Source of the DNA: a virus
Direction: 5' to 3' (one strand)
Length of the DNA stretch: 64,000 nt
IMG/VR virus record: IMGVR_UViG_3300044451_000434
Coordinates: 62,001-126,000 of that record
Below, one piece after another: positions 42,915 to 51,309 of the stretch. The position numbers were made by a program, and so were the translations under genes. How positions within the stretch are numbered: position 1 is the stretch's first letter; every line of letters starts with the position of its first letter. Below the pieces are notes generated by a model, which was given only the letters and a program-made list of their open reading frames with translations, had not been told where the DNA came from and did not search any database.

Positions 42915-43552
42915 TTGGATTTCTTGCCTTTTAGCGCTTCAAACATTCTTGTTACGGCACCAGCATCAGAAGACGAATATCTTCTTGACGCATGCCTCGA
43001 TGCCAAAGAGTCAAACATGGAAGCAGCCATATCTTTGCTGTTGACTGGAGACTGTGGCTGGGCTTCTTGACGTTCGGCGACAGGCAGAGCAACCACGGGA
43101 GCATCTTTGATGTGGGAGAATGCCTCCTTGTCAAAGATGCTGACAGAGTCTTTGCGAATGAGACCTCTGCCGCCAGATTTGCTAGAAAGAGATGAGACAT
43201 GAGCGGCCATCCGCTCCGCAGAGGTAGGCAAGGGCTCTTCCTCTTTGAAAGCATGCTCCTCAACGCTATCCGCAGCAACCCGTGGAGCAGGTGGATCCTT
43301 GAACCCAAAAAGTGTGTCTGATGCAGCTTTTACTCTAAGACTCCCAATATGACCACCTGCATCAATGGTGTGTGAACCTAAAAGTTTATTGCGAATTAAT
43401 CCGCCCCTAGAAACCTCTGCCTCATGAGTGCCAGCCACCTTGCGGGCAAAACCTTCAAGCCAAGAGGGCCTGTAAGGCTCGTCGGCCAATTTTTCAACCT
43501 TGTCTCCAAAAAGCTCAGACCGACCTTCATTTTGATTCTTGAAAATTCTCAT
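42911..43552 (-). CDS. Head-region hypothetical protein (213 aa)
   Basis: ATG at 43552 (MRIFKNQNEGRSELFGDKV), ATGA overlap with the neighbours. Low-complexity, polar, with FARKVAGTH, LRVKAASDTLFG and VEKLADEP, again the K-x-A-(S/G/D) pattern. A repeated phrase RGGLIRNK and GRGLIRKD occurs near residues 49 and 127. No globular fold is evident. It may be cut by the prohead protease and be internal to the capsid. Confidence 0.7.
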   Translation of the reverse strand: MRIFKNQNEGRSELFGDKVEKLADEPYRPSWLEGFARKVAGTHEAEVSRGGLIRNKLLGSHTIDAGGHIGSLRVKAASDTLFGFKDPPAPRVAADSVEEHAFKEEEPLPTSAERMAAHVSSLSSKSGGRGLIRKDSVSIFDKEAFSHIKDAPVVALPVAERQEAQPQSPVNSKDMAASMFDSLASRHASRRYSSSDAGAVTRMFEALKGKKSN

Positions 43553-44157
43553 ATTCGGAAACCTGCTTTCTTCAGAGCATCTGCTATGGCAGATTTTCTC
43601 ATCACGAAGGCATCATGATGTGCCGAAGCAGCCTTTGTTGGGGCATCTCCTGCAAGATCTGCAAACGAATCATTTTCAGTCGAAGGCTTGATGGCTTCGG
43701 GCTTTTTGCTGCGGAAATTAACTAAATAGTTCCGCCCCTCATGGCTCATTTCTCCATCCAATCCAAACATTGCACAGATCTGACGGCCAATTTCTGAAGC
43801 CCTAGACTCTGTGATGCGAGACTTTTCAGTCGCCGAAGGTATCATGAAAGACCCACTCAACTGACCTGATCCAATCGAAGATCTCTGCTGAAATATTTTT
43901 CTAGAGATCTTCGGGTCTGTCAAATGCCTTGGCTGAACACCAAGATCTTCTAAGACTGAAAAAACATGCTCCCTCAAAGACATATCCATTCCCCCGTTCG
44001 ATGCAGGCGCCTGATCCTGTGACGGGGCGGATAGAGGAGCTGAACTGCCCGTATCCATATAGACAGACCCTATGTCAGGCTGGGGTATCTGTTCATCTGC
44101 CAACTTGAAAAGTTGGCTCTGCATATGCCTGCGTCGACCTACCGGCAGGAAAGACAT
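43549..44157 (-). CDS. Head-region hypothetical protein (202 aa)
   Basis: Start at ATG 44157 (MSFLPVGRRRHMQSQLFKL); a GTG at 44160 is adjacent and may be used. Helical C-terminus (DAFVMRKSAIADALKKAGF), a central REHVFSVLEDLGVQPRHL helix pair, and K-x-A sites (FKLADEQ, TKAASAHH). The stop overlaps the next ATG. No family recognised; part of the packed head-gene block. Confidence 0.7.
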   Translation of the reverse strand: MSFLPVGRRRHMQSQLFKLADEQIPQPDIGSVYMDTGSSAPLSAPSQDQAPASNGGMDMSLREHVFSVLEDLGVQPRHLTDPKISRKIFQQRSSIGSGQLSGSFMIPSATEKSRITESRASEIGRQICAMFGLDGEMSHEGRNYLVNFRSKKPEAIKPSTENDSFADLAGDAPTKAASAHHDAFVMRKSAIADALKKAGFRI

Positions 44158-44160
44158 CAC

Positions 44161-44844
44161 TCAGTTCTCCGTGTCAAGAACAGCGTCTATAAATTCCTTG
44201 GGCCAAACATTGGACCAATATGAACGGAACTTGCCCTTCTGCTTTTCAGTGAGATTGGCTATCTTTACAAACTTCGGAGACCTAGACGCAGCCTTCGCTG
44301 ACCAACCGGCCTCCTCGGTCATACCGCTAACTTCTTCAGCATCGTCGGCAGCATAAGATGTGCCGCATGCCTCGCATGAGCCTGACTCCTTTGAGTCATA
44401 GCCACACCCAGTGGCAGAAACAGCACCCATAGCCTCTGCGATTGCCTCGTCAGTAGAGTCGTCTTCAATTTCCACATCGGTATCGCAATCCTCCGCCAAA
44501 ACGAGCAAGACTTCATCGTCATTAACCTTGATCACATCGGCAACCTTGACGGTGTGATACGATTCTGCTTCCTTCTTCTTCTTCTTCTTATATTTGGCGA
44601 GTTGCGGAGAAACCGCGCCCTTCACAGTCTCCTTGCCAACAGATTTTTTTTCCTCATTACCCTCACGCTCCTCGATCTTCTCCCTGATGAAGGCGGGCAA
44701 TTCTTTCTTAGCCTCTTTCTTAAATACTTGGTGCGCATCGACTGCAGATGCCTGCTTTTTCATCCCTCCTGCGACATCCTGTATGATGTCATTAAAACTG
44801 CGGGACGGACCACTAACTGAAATTTTGTTGCTGAAGAACTTCAT
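44161..44844 (-). CDS. Head-region hypothetical protein with a CxxC pair (227 aa)
   Basis: ATG at 44844 (MKFFSNKISVSGPSRSFND). A basic, Lys-rich segment (KYKKKKKKEAES) near residue 85 is followed by an acidic region (LAEDCDTDVEIEDDSTDEA) and SCEACGTSYAADDAEEV, a CxxC pair. K-x-A motifs occur (VKVADVIK, AKAASRS, VKIANLT). The C-terminus NVWPKEFIDAVLDTEN is helical. Possibly an internal capsid or scaffold-type protein; not recognised. Confidence 0.7.
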   Translation of the reverse strand: MKFFSNKISVSGPSRSFNDIIQDVAGGMKKQASAVDAHQVFKKEAKKELPAFIREKIEEREGNEEKKSVGKETVKGAVSPQLAKYKKKKKKEAESYHTVKVADVIKVNDDEVLLVLAEDCDTDVEIEDDSTDEAIAEAMGAVSATGCGYDSKESGSCEACGTSYAADDAEEVSGMTEEAGWSAKAASRSPKFVKIANLTEKQKGKFRSYWSNVWPKEFIDAVLDTEN

Positions 44845-44881
44845 AATTGCTCCTTTGTTGCTCTTTTCTCTCGAACCTTGA

Positions 44882-45472
44882 TCACATCCCGTCAGGGAGT
44901 GATGTTTTAGTGATTTCCCATGCCTCGTCTCTCAAGCAGGAAGCTGCCACACGCAGCCTGCCTGCAGTCGAAGGATCTTTCGACTGTATATAAGAGGCTA
45001 CTCTGCCCATTTCGTTTGAACATCGAACCATTCTGTCAGGAATAGCCATTGAATGCTCTGCTACAGCTTCAGGAATGGCAATCCCCTTCGGAGTACCAGA
45101 TGCCACCTTCGTCTCAATTATGGTCTGAAGGTTAAAATCTCCACCCATAGGTTCCTTTTCCCATGATTCACCCGAAGACGCATACTTATTCCAAGTCTTA
45201 ACATCACCAGAAATAGCAGACACGTATTCGCTATGACACTCACTCCATGCCTCCTGAGGGCGCATGCCTTGGGCACGCTTGTGTCTAAAACATCCCTGCC
45301 AGCATCTGCTGTTGCGTACAGCAACCCCCTGTATGCCCATATACTGAGCAGTCTTGACCATACATAGATCAGATGCAACCTTGTCAAGCACGACCGCCTG
45401 CGGTTTACTGCCCTTGGCGTCAAGTCCGTTGGCGATGAGAACGATGTCCTTGATGATATCTGATATTTCCAT
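44882..45472 (-). CDS. Head-region hypothetical protein (196 aa)
   Basis: ATG at 45472 (MEISDIIKDIVLIANGLDA), four bases after the preceding stop. A Cys/His-containing stretch RCWQGCFRHKRAQGMRPQE near residue 57 could bind metal. K-x-A motifs: DKVASDL, VKTAQYM, TKVASGT. The C-terminus is helical (RLRVAASCLRDEAWEITKT). No family recognised. Confidence 0.7.
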   Translation of the reverse strand: MEISDIIKDIVLIANGLDAKGSKPQAVVLDKVASDLCMVKTAQYMGIQGVAVRNSRCWQGCFRHKRAQGMRPQEAWSECHSEYVSAISGDVKTWNKYASSGESWEKEPMGGDFNLQTIIETKVASGTPKGIAIPEAVAEHSMAIPDRMVRCSNEMGRVASYIQSKDPSTAGRLRVAASCLRDEAWEITKTSLPDGM

Positions 45473-45476
45473 GACT

Positions 45477-46319
45477 TTAGGTAACTACAAATTTACGAGT
45501 AAATGTCCTGCTTGGGAAAGAAAATCTAACGATTCTATTCAACAAATAATTTCTCGGCTCGCCAACGGTAGTGTCCCACGAAACAACCACCTGCCTGCGA
45601 CTGGCTTGAGAAAAATGCATATCATGTGGTTCAATCTCTCTTGAAATCATTTTGCCACCCTCTGTCAAGTATTCCACAAGCATTGACTGTCTGTTTACTA
45701 CAGACCACCTGACTGCATCGCCAACTCCTGAAAAATTGGGAATTGGAATAGACGTAGAAATCGCAGAATCTGCTCCAGATCTAGCTGGATCTGTGGTTAT
45801 TTCGACCCTATCTACGGGAACCTTGTCTGCCTGAGGCGGCGGGATTGAGGCAGCGATCTCCCCTTCAAAAGGCTGGAAAACCTTTTCTGGATCTACGATT
45901 TCGGGCTTCAAAGATGTTAGGGGCATTTTTTGGGCAATCTTATAACTTCTACTAAATATGCAACAGGGCGGATTTTCCTCTCTGCTGAGATAACACTCAT
46001 CTCCAACCCTAAAACCATTTTTGGAAAGCCAGCCATCAGGCAGTTCAACAGCCAAGTTGCATGGCTCAGAGGCCGCAACAGATGTCAAGTCGTGGGGCTT
46101 TATCCTGCCAACCGTCACAATTTTACCTGAAGGATTTACAAAGACCACGTCCAATGGCAAAAATGTATTCATGCCCCAAAAACTATGTCGATCTGGTCGG
46201 TCAAACACAAAAGCCATACCATGACCGTCTTCCAATTCATGTCTGAACATCAAACCCCTCTCTCTCAGGTGTGGTTTGTCTGCCAACTCAACCACAACTC
46301 TAGAAAACGGGCTATGCAT
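45477..46319 (-). CDS. DUF192 domain protein with extended C-terminus
   Basis: I start at ATG 46319 (MHSPFSRVVVELADKPHLRE, 280 aa), which overlaps the preceding small gene by only 8 bases; the frame is open to 46481. Residues 6-111 match DUF192: RERGLMFRHELEDGHGMAFV, FDRPDRHSFWGMNTFLPLDV and VFVNPSGKIVTVG, then NLAVELPDGWLSKNGFRVGD. Typical members are 110-160 residues, secreted or cytoplasmic, with no settled activity. The extra 170-residue C-terminus has KIAQKMPL and two beta-rich segments. Position in the head block suggests a virion-associated job. The domain call is confident, the role unknown. Confidence 0.85.
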   Translation of the reverse strand: MHSPFSRVVVELADKPHLRERGLMFRHELEDGHGMAFVFDRPDRHSFWGMNTFLPLDVVFVNPSGKIVTVGRIKPHDLTSVAASEPCNLAVELPDGWLSKNGFRVGDECYLSREENPPCCIFSRSYKIAQKMPLTSLKPEIVDPEKVFQPFEGEIAASIPPPQADKVPVDRVEITTDPARSGADSAISTSIPIPNFSGVGDAVRWSVVNRQSMLVEYLTEGGKMISREIEPHDMHFSQASRRQVVVSWDTTVGEPRNYLLNRIVRFSFPSRTFTRKFVVT

Positions 46320-46530
46320 ATTCGGAGACAAAGAAGCCCCCACGAACAAGTCGATCAGCGAAGTCCTCGCACTCATTTTCATCATCAAATTCGAGACGAT
46401 ATCCAGATCCATGACGAAAAACATCGGCTCCGGCACCGCGAGCCTGCCTAACCGCTTTATCCAAGTTCCAAGCACGCTCAAAAGATCCTGAGAGTCTAGA
46501 TGGTCTGTCTTTCAGTATTAAAATTCTCAT
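46312..46530 (-). CDS. Small hypothetical protein (72 aa)
   Basis: ATG at 46530 (MRILILKDRPSRLSGSFER) overlaps the previous stop as ATGA; its stop lies 8 bases inside the DUF192 gene. A compact alpha/beta pattern ends in YRLEFDDENECEDFADRLV. No family recognised. The coupling on both sides supports it being real, against the competing longer start of the DUF192 gene. Confidence 0.65.
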   Translation of the reverse strand: MRILILKDRPSRLSGSFERAWNLDKAVRQARGAGADVFRHGSGYRLEFDDENECEDFADRLVRGGFFVSEYA

Positions 46531-46874
46531 CGACGTGATATTCCTGTTTTAGCTGTGTTCTTGATGGCAAAAACACAATCGTCATCGTTAAGAATAACCG
46601 CTTCTAGGAGCCGCTTGCCACTTGCGGTAATCTTTATCATTTCACCTTGCCATTCTGCAAATCCCAAACTCTCTAGATTGATCAACTCGTCAGTTCTCAA
46701 GCCAAAAGGTCTTTTGAATGTGAGAGGCTCCAATCCAGCTTCGCCAGACTTGAAAAGTGAATATAAGACCTTTGCTGCCTTGCCTTTAGGATCACCGAAT
46801 CCAGATATTGCAGACCCCGATCTCTCACGCATAATGAAATCAAGGATAGAACTGTTTGCTACTTTTGGATTCAT
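46527..46874 (-). CDS. Winged-helix-like small protein (115 aa)
   Basis: ATG at 46874 (MNPKVANSSILDFIMRERS) overlaps the preceding stop as ATGA. The second half, LRTDELINLESLGFAEWQG then EMIKITASGKRLLEAVILN, has the helix, wing and T-x-x-G-x-x-L spacing of winged-helix proteins. It could bind DNA or be a fold reused in the virion. No partner or target site is seen. Confidence 0.6.
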   Translation of the reverse strand: MNPKVANSSILDFIMRERSGSAISGFGDPKGKAAKVLYSLFKSGEAGLEPLTFKRPFGLRTDELINLESLGFAEWQGEMIKITASGKRLLEAVILNDDDCVFAIKNTAKTGISRR

Positions 46875-47626
46875 CCCAAATGCCTCCACAGGTATTCCCT
46901 GTACTTGTACGGACTTTCATTTTTCGCGTTATCTATAAGATATGGCTCTGTTGCCAACTCTCTCCAATAAAACCCAGGTCTGAAACGAGGTTCATTGTAT
47001 GCTTCAGTCCAAGAGCGATATCTGTATTGACTCTTGCGAGCGGTCGAATCACCCTCAATGCTCTCCTCTATATCCCTCCATGGAATCACGCGATCACCCA
47101 TAGGAAGATCTAGACGACCGTATGGACCATCCATAACAGAAGCAGTTTTTTGGGGGGATGAAGCACCGAACAACCCGTGCTTATATGAAAGGCGTGCAAT
47201 CATGTACTCATGAAGAGATATTTTGGAAAGCAGCGCAGATATTTCTGAACAAGTAGGAGTTGGCAGTTTTGCCACATCGAATGAAGCCATAAAGTTTATT
47301 ATAATTTCATGCTTCATCTGATCATTTAGCCGATCCTTGGCTGACATGGTGCACAACCCTTCAAGAGCACACACAGCCATTCTTGAACCAACTACAGAGC
47401 ATGAACCCGCAGAGGGAATAGATTCAAGAATGCTGCAAAGTGCTGTCCACAGGTCTTCAAGCACAAGAGCCAATTCATCGGCCCTTTTGGAGAGTGCTGA
47501 TGGGTAATCTGAAGCAAGAACCTGAATCTGAATCTGTGGATCAAAAACAACATCAACGCCAATCTCAACGCCGAGTCGTGCGAGTTCGATCTTAGCCTGA
47601 TCAGGACTTATCTTTGGAGTTGCCAT
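46871..47626 (-). CDS. Hypothetical protein of the head operon (251 aa)
   Basis: ATG at 47626 (MATPKISPDQAKIELARLG) with AGGAGCAAAG upstream. Mostly helical (RADELALVLEDLWTALCSI, DQMKHEIIINFMASFDVAK); KTASVMDG is a K-x-A-S site at residue 160, followed by an Arg/Tyr-rich end (ARKSQYRYRSWTEAYNEPR). No motif recognised; virion or assembly role inferred from neighbours. Confidence 0.72.
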   Translation of the reverse strand: MATPKISPDQAKIELARLGVEIGVDVVFDPQIQIQVLASDYPSALSKRADELALVLEDLWTALCSILESIPSAGSCSVVGSRMAVCALEGLCTMSAKDRLNDQMKHEIIINFMASFDVAKLPTPTCSEISALLSKISLHEYMIARLSYKHGLFGASSPQKTASVMDGPYGRLDLPMGDRVIPWRDIEESIEGDSTARKSQYRYRSWTEAYNEPRFRPGFYWRELATEPYLIDNAKNESPYKYREYLWRHLG

Positions 47627-47762
47627 CGCACTTTGCTCCTACCAAAGAACTAGAATAATCCTTGTCGTAGATAAGGGTGAAATAACGGCACAAATTCTTG
47701 TGGTTTTTTATTCGCAGATTCTTCAGCACACGAGTTAATTTGTCCGTTGCGATTCTGACCAT
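47601..47762 (-). CDS. Very small basic protein (53 aa), possible
   Basis: ATG at 47762 follows the stop of the upstream gene directly (TGAATG) and the frame is open to TGA at 47603-47601, overlapping the next gene by 26 bases. The peptide is Lys/Arg-rich (TDKLTRVLKNLRIKNHKNL). It fills an otherwise empty gap in a gene-dense operon. No similarity is recognised; it may be an accident. Confidence 0.4.
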   Translation of the reverse strand: MVRIATDKLTRVLKNLRIKNHKNLCRYFTLIYDKDYSSSLVGAKCDGNSKDKS

Positions 47763-48284
47763 TCAACCTATCTCCGTGTTCATCATCCCAAAAATGGAAT
47801 CATCAACAATTGCTGCTTTAGATTTTTTAGTTCGGAACGATTTACGTGTAACCTTCTTTTCGGATTGTGGTTGTTTGTCTTTATTTACACACTCATGCTC
47901 GCTAGCAGCATCGGAAGAAACCGAAGCCAAGGGAGAGGAGCATGACAGATATCCGACACTCACTAGTTTCATAGCAGTCTCCATATTTGGATCAGACTTT
48001 TTCAGTATGAAACGCTGGTTGGGGGCCAATGTTCTCTTCAAAAAAGCGACCATGATACCACCCCCCTTAACATTCAAAAACTCTATTTCATCCTCGGATG
48101 TCTTGCTAGACACCCCCTCATCCGCAGAATCAAATGATATGTAGCCTTTCTTCTTAGCCCACAACACATCCTCGTGAGATGCCAATTCGTCTGGCAAATC
48201 AACAACAACACCAGGCTTGAACTTCTTTTTTATCGAAGATAAAATCAATTCACCCTTTAGTGTTTTAGAAACTATTACTTTCAT
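47763..48284 (-). CDS. Head-region hypothetical protein (173 aa)
   Basis: ATG at 48284 (MKVIVSKTLKGELILSSIK) overlaps the previous stop as ATGA. The N-terminal 110 residues contain FKPGVVVDLPDELASHEDV then LWAKKKGYISFD, a small beta domain like those that read a Phi-PG-x-x-V-D-L-P pattern in phage head proteins. The C-terminal half is Ser/Lys-rich and likely disordered. No family name can be given. Confidence 0.7.
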   Translation of the reverse strand: MKVIVSKTLKGELILSSIKKKFKPGVVVDLPDELASHEDVLWAKKKGYISFDSADEGVSSKTSEDEIEFLNVKGGGIMVAFLKRTLAPNQRFILKKSDPNMETAMKLVSVGYLSCSSPLASVSSDAASEHECVNKDKQPQSEKKVTRKSFRTKKSKAAIVDDSIFGMMNTEIG

Positions 48285-48727
48285 ATCTTTCTCCTCCTGT
48301 GTAACATTTTTTCCATGCTGCCCGAATTAGGAGCAGCCTCAAATATGGCTCTTCCACGAGAAATTGGAGACGACGGGTCTGCCCATGTTCCATCAGCAGT
48401 TCCCTCTCCATATTCAGTCTCGCCTTCAAGTCTTTCTCGACCCGAGAACGGACTCTCTGGATCACCATAGTCAAAATTGTGATGATATTCTTCCTTATGC
48501 TCGCTAGGGCCCTGTTCCCAAAGCATGAAGTCAGCAGCCATGTCAGGTGGGTCTTCGGCAACACCCTGAGACATGGGCGTTGTAATTTTATTACCCTCTC
48601 CGCTGTTGGGGCCCCGATACAATTTGTATGGATCAACCCTATCAAAGGGGTGAAGAAATGTATTTGGCACAGTTGTACCAAGGTTGGCAACCTTGACACG
48701 CCAACTGTAGCTCTCAAGGTTAAGCAT
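48281..48727 (-). CDS. Hypothetical protein (148 aa)
   Basis: ATG at 48727 (MLNLESYSWRVKVANLGTT); the stop overlaps the next ATG as ATGA. It is chosen over a competing frame at 48265-48717 because of this coupling and a less skewed composition. Asp/Glu/Gly-rich with few hydrophobic segments (DPESPFSGRERLEGETEYG), so largely disordered. VKVANLG matches the K-x-A pattern. No family recognised. Confidence 0.68.
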   Translation of the reverse strand: MLNLESYSWRVKVANLGTTVPNTFLHPFDRVDPYKLYRGPNSGEGNKITTPMSQGVAEDPPDMAADFMLWEQGPSEHKEEYHHNFDYGDPESPFSGRERLEGETEYGEGTADGTWADPSSPISRGRAIFEAAPNSGSMEKMLHRRRKI

Positions 48728-48730
48728 CAG

Positions 48731-49423
48731 TCACCCAATATCCATATAGGAAGACAATATGTTTTTCTTACGACTGTTCAACTTCAATATTTCAGATGCT
48801 TCATCCTTGTGCAACTGCCTTTCCTCTGAAGCAGCAGCAAGCCTGATTTCAAAAAGTCTTCTGTCAATCGAAAGTAGATTTGACTGAGCTTCCTTTATAA
48901 CGACATCTTTACCTATATTCTTGAGATTTGATGGCGCATCTTCAATAGGAAGATAGCCAGTGTTACTTATACGCCCTGCTCTGTTAGCAACAAGCGAATC
49001 TTCTATATCCACAGGATCAACATCAGGACTACCAGTATTGAAGTGCAGCGAAAACAGATCTCTCTCGCCCTTCTTTGCCTCTGCGTATGCATTCCTGAAT
49101 TTCTGGTCGAAAGCTTCACTTGTCATGTTTATATCAGAAACAGGAGAAGAATCGCGAGATTTACGGGAAACAAGATCGCTATCCTCGCCTGAAGAATACT
49201 CATCGAGGCGTGCCTCAACAACCCTTGTGGCATATTTTTCATCCCGCTCTGCCAACATCTGAGCAACCGACTTGTCAGCTTCGTCGCCATGAGATTCATC
49301 TATTGCCCGAGGAAGACTCGTGTCATTTATGAACGATGTCTCGTTGTCTTTCCTGTTCTGCTCCAAAAGTTGTTCTCTTGATGCAGATTTAATCAAACCC
49401 ATACGTCTCAAAAAGTTAAACAT
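48731..49423 (-). CDS. Head-region hypothetical protein after terminase (230 aa)
   Basis: ATG at 49423 (MFNFLRRMGLIKSASREQL) with GAGGAG upstream, two bases after the terminase stop. Charged and helical overall (DEKYATRVVEARLDEYSSG, LLSIDRRLFEIRLAAASEE). It contains IKSASRE, a K-x-A-S site, at residue 13. It could be an internal head protein; no family recognised. Confidence 0.72.
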   Translation of the reverse strand: MFNFLRRMGLIKSASREQLLEQNRKDNETSFINDTSLPRAIDESHGDEADKSVAQMLAERDEKYATRVVEARLDEYSSGEDSDLVSRKSRDSSPVSDINMTSEAFDQKFRNAYAEAKKGERDLFSLHFNTGSPDVDPVDIEDSLVANRAGRISNTGYLPIEDAPSNLKNIGKDVVIKEAQSNLLSIDRRLFEIRLAAASEERQLHKDEASEILKLNSRKKNILSSYMDIG

Positions 49424-49425
49424 TT

Positions 49426-51309
49426 TCAGCTCCTCATGTCCTTTGCCACCCTTTGACCTAAACCAACACCATACGGAACACCCTGCATAGATCTCCACAC
49501 GGTTTGATCCGCACCCATAGTTACTGACAATCTAGCCAGTCTACCTTGCGGCAAACGAGATTGATCCTGATCGGACGTGACAAAACAGGCTCCGGCAAGG
49601 GCGTCGACAAGATCATCTGTTCTGACCATTCCGTCCCTCTTTGCAAAAACTCTATATCCTGTAGGCATGTATTTTCTTTGCAAATATAACATTTCATTCT
49701 TCAAAAGATCGTGGTGTGGTATCAATAATTTCCCGCTAGAAGCCAAATCATAAAGATAATCATAAATAATTACTTTGTAGCGTTTAGTAAAGCGCGTCAA
49801 TTTGGCAGGGATTCCCTTCGCTTGCAAACTTTTTATACTCGCTGCTGAGTTCCATTGGTCAAATGACACCTGGGAAAAATAAAATCTTCTGCTCAATTTA
49901 ATTATATATGACTCTATCTCTTCATTTACTATGGGTTTGTCTTTAGAAGGTTGCCAAAACTTTATGTGGTCAATAACTATCTTAAAATCCATCTTACCAG
50001 TATCTTTCTTTATAAATTGTTCTCTATGACAGACCACAAGGGCATAATTATGACTTGAAGTGGCTGGATCAAGATGACAAAAATACATTTGACCAGGCTC
50101 TCCATACTCTTTTAGTTGCAGAGATGGCTTAAAACAGGCCTCGACTATATCCCTTGAAAAAAAAGACTGCCCAGCTGTACCTGCAAATTCGGCGCCAAAT
50201 TCCATGCCAAACTCTTCTTCCTGCATTTGGGAAAACATAGTTCGCAGCCCATCTCGACTCTGATTTATATTGACGACCCATGTTGGTAACCGCAAAGACA
50301 TTCTCTGTGGAACATTTGGCGAAGTTTTGAACAATTCGTAAAAAACACCCTCTTTTCCACGAGGGCTAGAGATGCATACGATCTTGCCGTCGTAAATAAA
50401 TTTTTCTTGCTCTATTCCCTCTTTATCGATGTACTTCTCTCTACGAACATATGTCGCAGTGGCAGGTGCCAAAGTTCTATATATCGCCTCTCCACCGCTT
50501 GATCCAGGTGTCTGCTTGTAAAGACCAATCTCATCGAGCATGAGGCAGTAGCAACCTATACCTGCAAGAGAATCAGAATTTGAGTGACCTGACCTGATGA
50601 CCACAGAGCCAGGAGAAATCGGAAGATCCCTTGATCTCATCTCTTCGTTTCTTTTTCTGTCTGCAGGAGTCATAAGGTATATGGTGTCCTGAAGAATCCC
50701 ATCTTGACTGATCTTGTCAGAAAAATACACGCTCTTAAAAACTTTATCCCTAATTTCTTGAAAAAGTATTTCTGCCTGCTTGGAAGAGTTCGCGATAGTG
50801 ATGATGGTAAATGGAGCACCAGTGCTTAACCCGTACAGCGCGTGAGGATCTCCGTTTGGGGACTCAATTAACCTGAGAGCCTCATAAAGCGCCAAAATAG
50901 ATATGACAAAATCCTTTCCAGAACGACGCCCCCACACAAGCACCAATTCCTGAAAAAGATTTCCGCTTTCATATTTTTTTAGAAGATCACCCTGTTCAAA
51001 GTCAGGGTCATCAAGACCATGCTGTTTGCACAACTCAATCTCTTCATCAGTCAATTTTAGGTCTTCGTTGCCCTTCGTGCCCCTATAGAAAGCTTTAAGT
51101 GCAATTTTCTGGAATGGAAACAACTCAATCGGAGTTGGCTCATAATGGCTCATGCCCAAATATTCACGACTCTCAATAAATTCAACTATTGAAGGTATTT
51201 TCCCCGATGAAGATATTTGACCGCCTGTCTCGTTTTCAAGAGATTGACGAAAAGCCGTCAACTCAGCGATAAGTGGATTGTTTTTGGAAGGACGACCGCG
51301 CTTAGCCAT
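49426..51309 (-). CDS. terL: Terminase large subunit
   Basis: 627 residues. The ATPase half has an adenine-side LFPFQKIALKAFYRG, Walker A LVWGRRSGKDF (residues 125-134), Walker B YCLMLDEIG (254-262) and a coupling phrase CISSPRGKEG. The RNase-H-like nuclease half shows FCHLDPATSSHNYALVV, FDQWNSAASIKSLQ and MVRTDDLVDALAGA, which supply the metal-binding Asp residues. Together these package concatemeric DNA through the portal. A small terminase subunit is not recognised next to it; the preceding gene is a cysteine-containing unknown. Length is slightly above average for the family because of an N-terminal region of about 60 residues. The 8-base overlap with the upstream gene implies coupled translation. 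Confidence 0.95.
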   Translation of the reverse strand: MAKRGRPSKNNPLIAELTAFRQSLENETGGQISSSGKIPSIVEFIESREYLGMSHYEPTPIELFPFQKIALKAFYRGTKGNEDLKLTDEEIELCKQHGLDDPDFEQGDLLKKYESGNLFQELVLVWGRRSGKDFVISILALYEALRLIESPNGDPHALYGLSTGAPFTIITIANSSKQAEILFQEIRDKVFKSVYFSDKISQDGILQDTIYLMTPADRKRNEEMRSRDLPISPGSVVIRSGHSNSDSLAGIGCYCLMLDEIGLYKQTPGSSGGEAIYRTLAPATATYVRREKYIDKEGIEQEKFIYDGKIVCISSPRGKEGVFYELFKTSPNVPQRMSLRLPTWVVNINQSRDGLRTMFSQMQEEEFGMEFGAEFAGTAGQSFFSRDIVEACFKPSLQLKEYGEPGQMYFCHLDPATSSHNYALVVCHREQFIKKDTGKMDFKIVIDHIKFWQPSKDKPIVNEEIESYIIKLSRRFYFSQVSFDQWNSAASIKSLQAKGIPAKLTRFTKRYKVIIYDYLYDLASSGKLLIPHHDLLKNEMLYLQRKYMPTGYRVFAKRDGMVRTDDLVDALAGACFVTSDQDQSRLPQGRLARLSVTMGADQTVWRSMQGVPYGVGLGQRVAKDMRS

